Shown one piece after another: positions 5,418 through 7,812 of a DNA stretch of 7,812 nucleotides. Source of the DNA: Pseudomonadota bacterium. GTDB taxonomy: Bacteria; Myxococcota_A; Polyangia; Polyangiales; Polyangiaceae. Location: positions 1-7,812 of the forward strand of contig JAEWOQ010000234.1 in the NCBI GenBank assembly GCA_023460875.1, written 5' to 3'. Each line of letters begins with the position of its first letter. The first letter of the stretch is position 1. Made by a program: the position numbers and the translations under genes. The notes below the pieces were generated by a model. It did no database searches. It worked only from the letters and a program-made list of their open reading frames with translations, and was not told the DNA's origin.

Positions 5418-6605
5418 CGGCCCATAGAGGGCGCAGTCCGTCGTGTCCGTGCCCTCGGCGCACACCGGCGGGAGGTCGCACTCCCCGTCGAAAGCAAACT
5501 GGCAGCTGTCCTGGAGGCCGCCCCGATCTTCGGCGCAGTAGGCCCAGGTGAAGCCGTTCGCCTCCCCCGTCTCGCAGCGCGGGAAGCCGAACTCCGCGCA
5601 GTCCACCTCGGTCGGCGAGCCCCCGACACAAAACCGGAGACGTGTTCCGTCACAGCCCTCACTGCAACCGGCGACGTCGTCCAGAGTGCAGCTCGGCGCG
5701 ACGCAATCCGCGAACTCGTTCGAGGCCTCGCAGCGAAGCCCCGCCGCCCCGCAATCGACTGCGCTGAGCATCCCGGTCTCACCGCAGTAGCTGAGGACGT
5801 CGTTTCTACAGGTGAACGTGCCCGGCGAGGTGCACTGGGTGGTGGAGTCGATGCACGCCGCCTGCCCGGGCGCCGTCTCGACGCAAGTGCTCGCCAAGGC
5901 AGAGCAATCGATCCCGTAGCGATCGCCGGCGATGCACTCGTAGAGGACGTTCCCCGCGCAATGGTACTCGCCAGGGGCGTCGTAGCAGACCTCTGGATCG
6001 ACCAAACAAGGCGCCGTCGAGGCCTGGCTTGGAAAGTCGGAGGACATGAAGCAGCCCTCCGTCCCCATCCGCCCGCAATCCCAAGCGAGGGGGGACGGGA
6101 CTCCACACAAGATTGCCTCGTTCCCCGCACAGCTCCACCCGCTCGACGACCCACAGCTCGCTGGCTCGACGGCCCGACGACCGAGGCACTCCTCTACATC
6201 CCCGCAGCTGCTCGCCCCGTAGGTGCACGCCTCGTAGGCGTTCACGAGCTGATAGCTGTAGCTGACGCAGGTGCTCATCGTGTAGTAGGCCCCCGCCGGA
6301 TCGCAGGAGATGCGCATCAAGCATCCCCTCACGAGATCGGCGTCGACCGCGGGTGCCGAACAGGTCCCGTCGGCCGCCCCACCACCGCTGTGTGATCCTC
6401 CCCCGCTGTGTGGCCCACCACCGCTGTCCGTGCCCCCCACGCTGGTGGATCCGCCGCTCGCCAGGGGATCGAGCTCCGCCTTCTCGATGCCCAAGATCTG
6501 ATTGCACGCGATGCTCAGGCAAGCAGGGGCGAGCACGCAGAGCCACCAAGCCGCTCCGCCGCTCCACCGTCGAGGCTCCTCCCGCTGGGTCATCAAACGA
6601 GTCAT
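5406..6605 (-). CDS. Cysteine-rich secreted lipoprotein with four ~40-residue Cys repeats
   Basis: A 399-residue protein of unknown function. The N-terminus has an Arg-containing n-region, a hydrophobic segment and the lipobox L-S-I-A-C with lipidated C34; N35 at +2 does not suggest inner-membrane retention. A Gly/Ser/His-rich linker (~50-80, S-G-G-G-x-H units) follows, then 36 further cysteines. Four imperfect repeats share the cysteine ladder C-x7-C-x9/10-D-C-x6/7-C-x8-14-C: 159-200, 216-251, 266-301 and 318-357. Many open with C-x-G/N and have Asp before the third Cys. The C-terminus (D-S-C-x7-C-D-x4-C-x3-G-T-D-x3-C, 366-391) is a separate small Cys motif. The even count after C34 would allow 18 disulfides in an oxidising compartment (inference). 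It starts in a TGATG overlap with the upstream TPR gene, so the two are probably co-translated and may act together at the outer envelope. Most likely an outer-membrane or surface lipoprotein; binding partner unknown. Confidence 0.88.
   Translation of the reverse strand: MTRLMTQREEPRRWSGGAAWWLCVLAPACLSIACNQILGIEKAELDPLASGGSTSVGGTDSGGGPHSGGGSHSGGGAADGTCSAPAVDADLVRGCLMRISCDPAGAYYTMSTCVSYSYQLVNAYEACTYGASSCGDVEECLGRRAVEPASCGSSSGWSCAGNEAILCGVPSPLAWDCGRMGTEGCFMSSDFPSQASTAPCLVDPEVCYDAPGEYHCAGNVLYECIAGDRYGIDCSALASTCVETAPGQAACIDSTTQCTSPGTFTCRNDVLSYCGETGMLSAVDCGAAGLRCEASNEFADCVAPSCTLDDVAGCSEGCDGTRLRFCVGGSPTEVDCAEFGFPRCETGEANGFTWAYCAEDRGGLQDSCQFAFDGECDLPPVCAEGTDTTDCALYGPGEP
6382..6435 (-). repeat. Three 18-bp repeats encoding the Gly/Ser/His linker of the lipoprotein
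   Basis: On the plus strand, the units at 6382-6399, 6400-6417 and 6418-6435 share CC-N-CCGCTGT followed by variable bases; the first two also share GTG. On the coding strand they give S-G-G-G-x-H-type units between the lipidated Cys and the first Cys of the folded part. Linker repeats of this kind tether a domain away from the membrane. Confidence 0.7.
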
Positions 6606-7630
6606 CAGAAGGTCCCCCGGAGCAACAGGCTCGCGCCCTCACCCGTCGTCACGGCGCTCAGCTCGGCGCCCCCCGCATCCGGCGCGGTCACCCACAGGAC
6701 GACCCCGGTCGCGACCAGGGCCCCGCCGACCCCTCCGAGGATCGTCGCCCAGTTCCCCGAGGTGCGCGCGTCATTGCGCAGATCGAGGCCCGCCTGCGAG
6801 CAGAGGCGCTCGGTGCGACATTCGCCTTCGGAACGCGAGTTCAGGGACATCGCGCGCAGACCGAACAGCCCCCCCGCAACCAGGCCCGCTGCCCCCACGG
6901 AGGCGACGACGAAGCCCATGGTGCGACGGGCCCCGCCGGGATCCGAAGCCGCGTCTTCAGGGCGCACCGGCGCGCTGTTGGCGAGGATGTCTTCCTGTTC
7001 GCGGTCCGCGAGCGGCGGGATCACGACCTCGATGTGTCCTGGACCGGGGTCGATGGACACGATGGTCCGGTACGTCTCCTTGCCCGGGGCGGTGACCTCG
7101 ATGGCGTGCTCTCCAGGATCCAGAGGGAGCGGCGTTCCCCAGGCTGCCTGCCGCACTTCGACTCCGCCTCGCTCCACGCGCAGGCCCTCGACGTAGGTCG
7201 ACTCGGGCACCGTGATGACCACCCGATGGAGTTGGCCTTCGATGGCCTCGGCCCTCGCCCGCGCGTGTTGCTCACGCTCTTCTTGCCCCCCTTGGCGGGC
7301 CAGAGCAGCAGCTTCCAGCCAGATCCCCCAGGCGGTGGCCGCCCGCCCCTGCTTCTCGTAGCAATCAGCGAGGTTCAACGCGGTGCCCGTCCCTGGATCG
7401 AGACGTAGGCTCTCCGCGAGCTTGGGGCAGGCCTCGTCGTAGCGCCCGTCGATCAGGAGCTGACGACCTTCGGCGAAGAGCGCCTCTGCGGCAGCGACGT
7501 CTCTCGCCTCCCCGGCGAGCGCAGCTGGGGAGACCAGCAAGAGCCCGGGAGTGAAAAGTAATACACTCCAGGAAAGACGTGACGCCCCGCCAACTCGACG
7601 GCGCCAGGGGAATAATCGACCTAAGAACAC
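6605..7630 (-). CDS. TPR and PEGA-like domain envelope protein with two C-terminal membrane helices
   Basis: A 341-residue protein. Residues 1-39 form a signal peptide (Arg-rich n-region, hydrophobic core ~21-33, A-L-A before G40). TPR-like helices span ~45-115 (A-E-A-L-F-A-E-G-R-Q-L-L-I-D-G-R-Y-D-E-A, then L-N-L-A-D-C-Y-E-K-Q-G-R). A beta-rich PEGA-like stretch (~135-205) carries G-T-P-L-P-L-D-P-G-E-H-A-I-E-V and ends near V-V-I-P-P-L. Two Gly/Ala-rich membrane helices follow (~238-258 and ~294-316), with a loop holding C271 and C277, then a short tail. I associate this layout with proteins common in myxobacteria, often near Ser/Thr kinases; no kinase is visible here. The start is GTG at 7630, with GAGAGG six bases upstream. 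The first 24 codons contain three TTA codons, rare in such GC-rich DNA. The stop overlaps the start of the lipoprotein gene. The role is unknown; envelope protein-protein scaffolding is a guess. Confidence 0.85.
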   Translation of the reverse strand: MFLGRLFPWRRRVGGASRLSWSVLLFTPGLLLVSPAALAGEARDVAAAEALFAEGRQLLIDGRYDEACPKLAESLRLDPGTGTALNLADCYEKQGRAATAWGIWLEAAALARQGGQEEREQHARARAEAIEGQLHRVVITVPESTYVEGLRVERGGVEVRQAAWGTPLPLDPGEHAIEVTAPGKETYRTIVSIDPGPGHIEVVIPPLADREQEDILANSAPVRPEDAASDPGGARRTMGFVVASVGAAGLVAGGLFGLRAMSLNSRSEGECRTERLCSQAGLDLRNDARTSGNWATILGGVGGALVATGVVLWVTAPDAGGAELSAVTTGEGASLLLRGTF

Positions 7631-7636
7631 TGGGAG

Positions 7637-7642
7637 CCTCTC
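7637..7642 (-). promoter_or_regulatory. Shine-Dalgarno site of the TPR gene
   Basis: On the minus strand GAGAGG is six bases before GTG 7630. It supports this unusual start codon, which also gives a complete signal peptide. Confidence 0.6.
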
Positions 7643-7674
7643 TCGTCCGCGAGCCCTTCGAGCTCCCCTGTGAT

Positions 7675-7812
7675 TTACTCGTGACCAGGCAGACTAGCAA
7701 TCGCAGCCGCTGCGCCGTTCATTTTCGGTCGGAATAGAAATCCGGCGGTGGGGTCACAGGCGGCCTCGACGCGGGCGAAGGCGGGGGAGTCGATGTAGAG
7801 GTCGGAGGCGAC
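7675..7812 (-). CDS. 3' end of an unidentified minus-strand gene (partial)
   Basis: Reading the minus strand from the window edge, one frame stays open for 45 codons and ends at TAA 7677-7675. The translation begins V-A-S-D-L-Y-I-D-S-P-A-F and ends S-L-P-G-H-E. Of the first 23 codons, 22 end in G or C, a strong coding signal for this genome, whereas the last 22 show only about half. The other two minus-strand frames close earlier and have poor third-position bias. I do not recognise the family. The stop is 44 bases before the GTG of the TPR gene, so it may be the upstream member of the same operon. The change in codon bias near 7743 leaves the true end uncertain: a frameshift, or a non-conserved tail. 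Confidence 0.45.
   Translation of the reverse strand, partial: VASDLYIDSPAFARVEAACDPTAGFLFRPKMNGAAAAIASLPGHE

Noticed and set aside
5187..6395. 402-codon plus-strand frame across the end of nrdB and the lipoprotein gene
   Set aside because: It overlaps both real genes out of frame, is rich in Arg/Ala/Pro and shows no domain. The minus-strand product has a lipobox and regular Cys repeats.
6353..7408. 351-codon plus-strand frame opposite the TPR gene
   Set aside because: It is an Arg/Pro-rich shadow without motifs. The minus strand encodes a signal peptide, TPR helices and membrane segments.
7672..7700. Possible minus-strand promoter for the TPR gene (TTGCTA, 17 bp, TAAATC)
   Set aside because: Matches are weak (4/6 and 3/6) and overlap the likely end of an upstream same-strand gene, so read-through is at least as likely.
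1..7812. CRISPR arrays, tRNA or rRNA genes, insertion sequences
   Set aside because: No spaced direct repeats, tRNA-like cloverleaf, transposase or flanking inverted repeats were seen. The only tandem repeats are short and within coding regions.

Overview
The window is GC-rich bacterial DNA with strongly GC-biased third codon positions. A high-GC myxobacterium (Myxococcota) is the best guess. The two minus-strand envelope genes are the main reason. One is a Cys-rich lipoprotein whose mature start reads C-N-Q-I-L-G-I-E. The other is a signal peptide/TPR/PEGA-like protein with two C-terminal membrane helices and a Cys-containing loop. Both are styles I associate with that phylum. This assignment is inferred from protein style, not from a marker gene.

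Layout: (1) 1-1236, plus strand, is the 3' part of a CNNM/CorC-type membrane protein (DUF21 + two CBS + CorC_HlyC domain). (2) 1237-1844 is a 608-base regulatory region. It holds a probable terminator hairpin, two NrdR-type boxes spaced 32 bp start to start that overlap a -35/-10 promoter, a well-conserved cobalamin (B12) riboswitch aptamer beginning about where transcription should start, and a structured leader of about 255 nt that can pair with the nrdA start site. (3) 1845-5368, plus strand, is a two-gene operon, nrdA and nrdB, overlapping by ATGA. It encodes an aerobic class Ia ribonucleotide reductase with all expected catalytic, metal and radical residues. (4) 5369-5405 is a short convergent gap with a GC-rich hairpin. 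(5) 5406-7630, minus strand, is a translationally coupled pair: the TPR/PEGA-like membrane protein, then the Cys-rich lipoprotein, with a TGATG junction. (6) 7675-7812, minus strand, is probably the 3' end of another gene.

The most interesting system is the control of nrdAB. The sequence supports two layers. NrdR, a dNTP/ATP-sensing repressor, would bind across the promoter. A B12 riboswitch in the leader would then lower expression of the B12-independent reductase when cobalamin is plentiful. That logic predicts a B12-dependent class II reductase (NrdJ) elsewhere in the genome. B12-riboswitch control of class Ia nrd genes is known from Streptomyces. Seeing it combined this compactly with tandem NrdR boxes in a probable myxobacterium is the main point of the window. 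A 10-bp leader helix that would bury the nrdA start codon and half its Shine-Dalgarno sequence is a candidate for the switching element.

The envelope pair has no obvious functional link to the nrd operon and points away from it.
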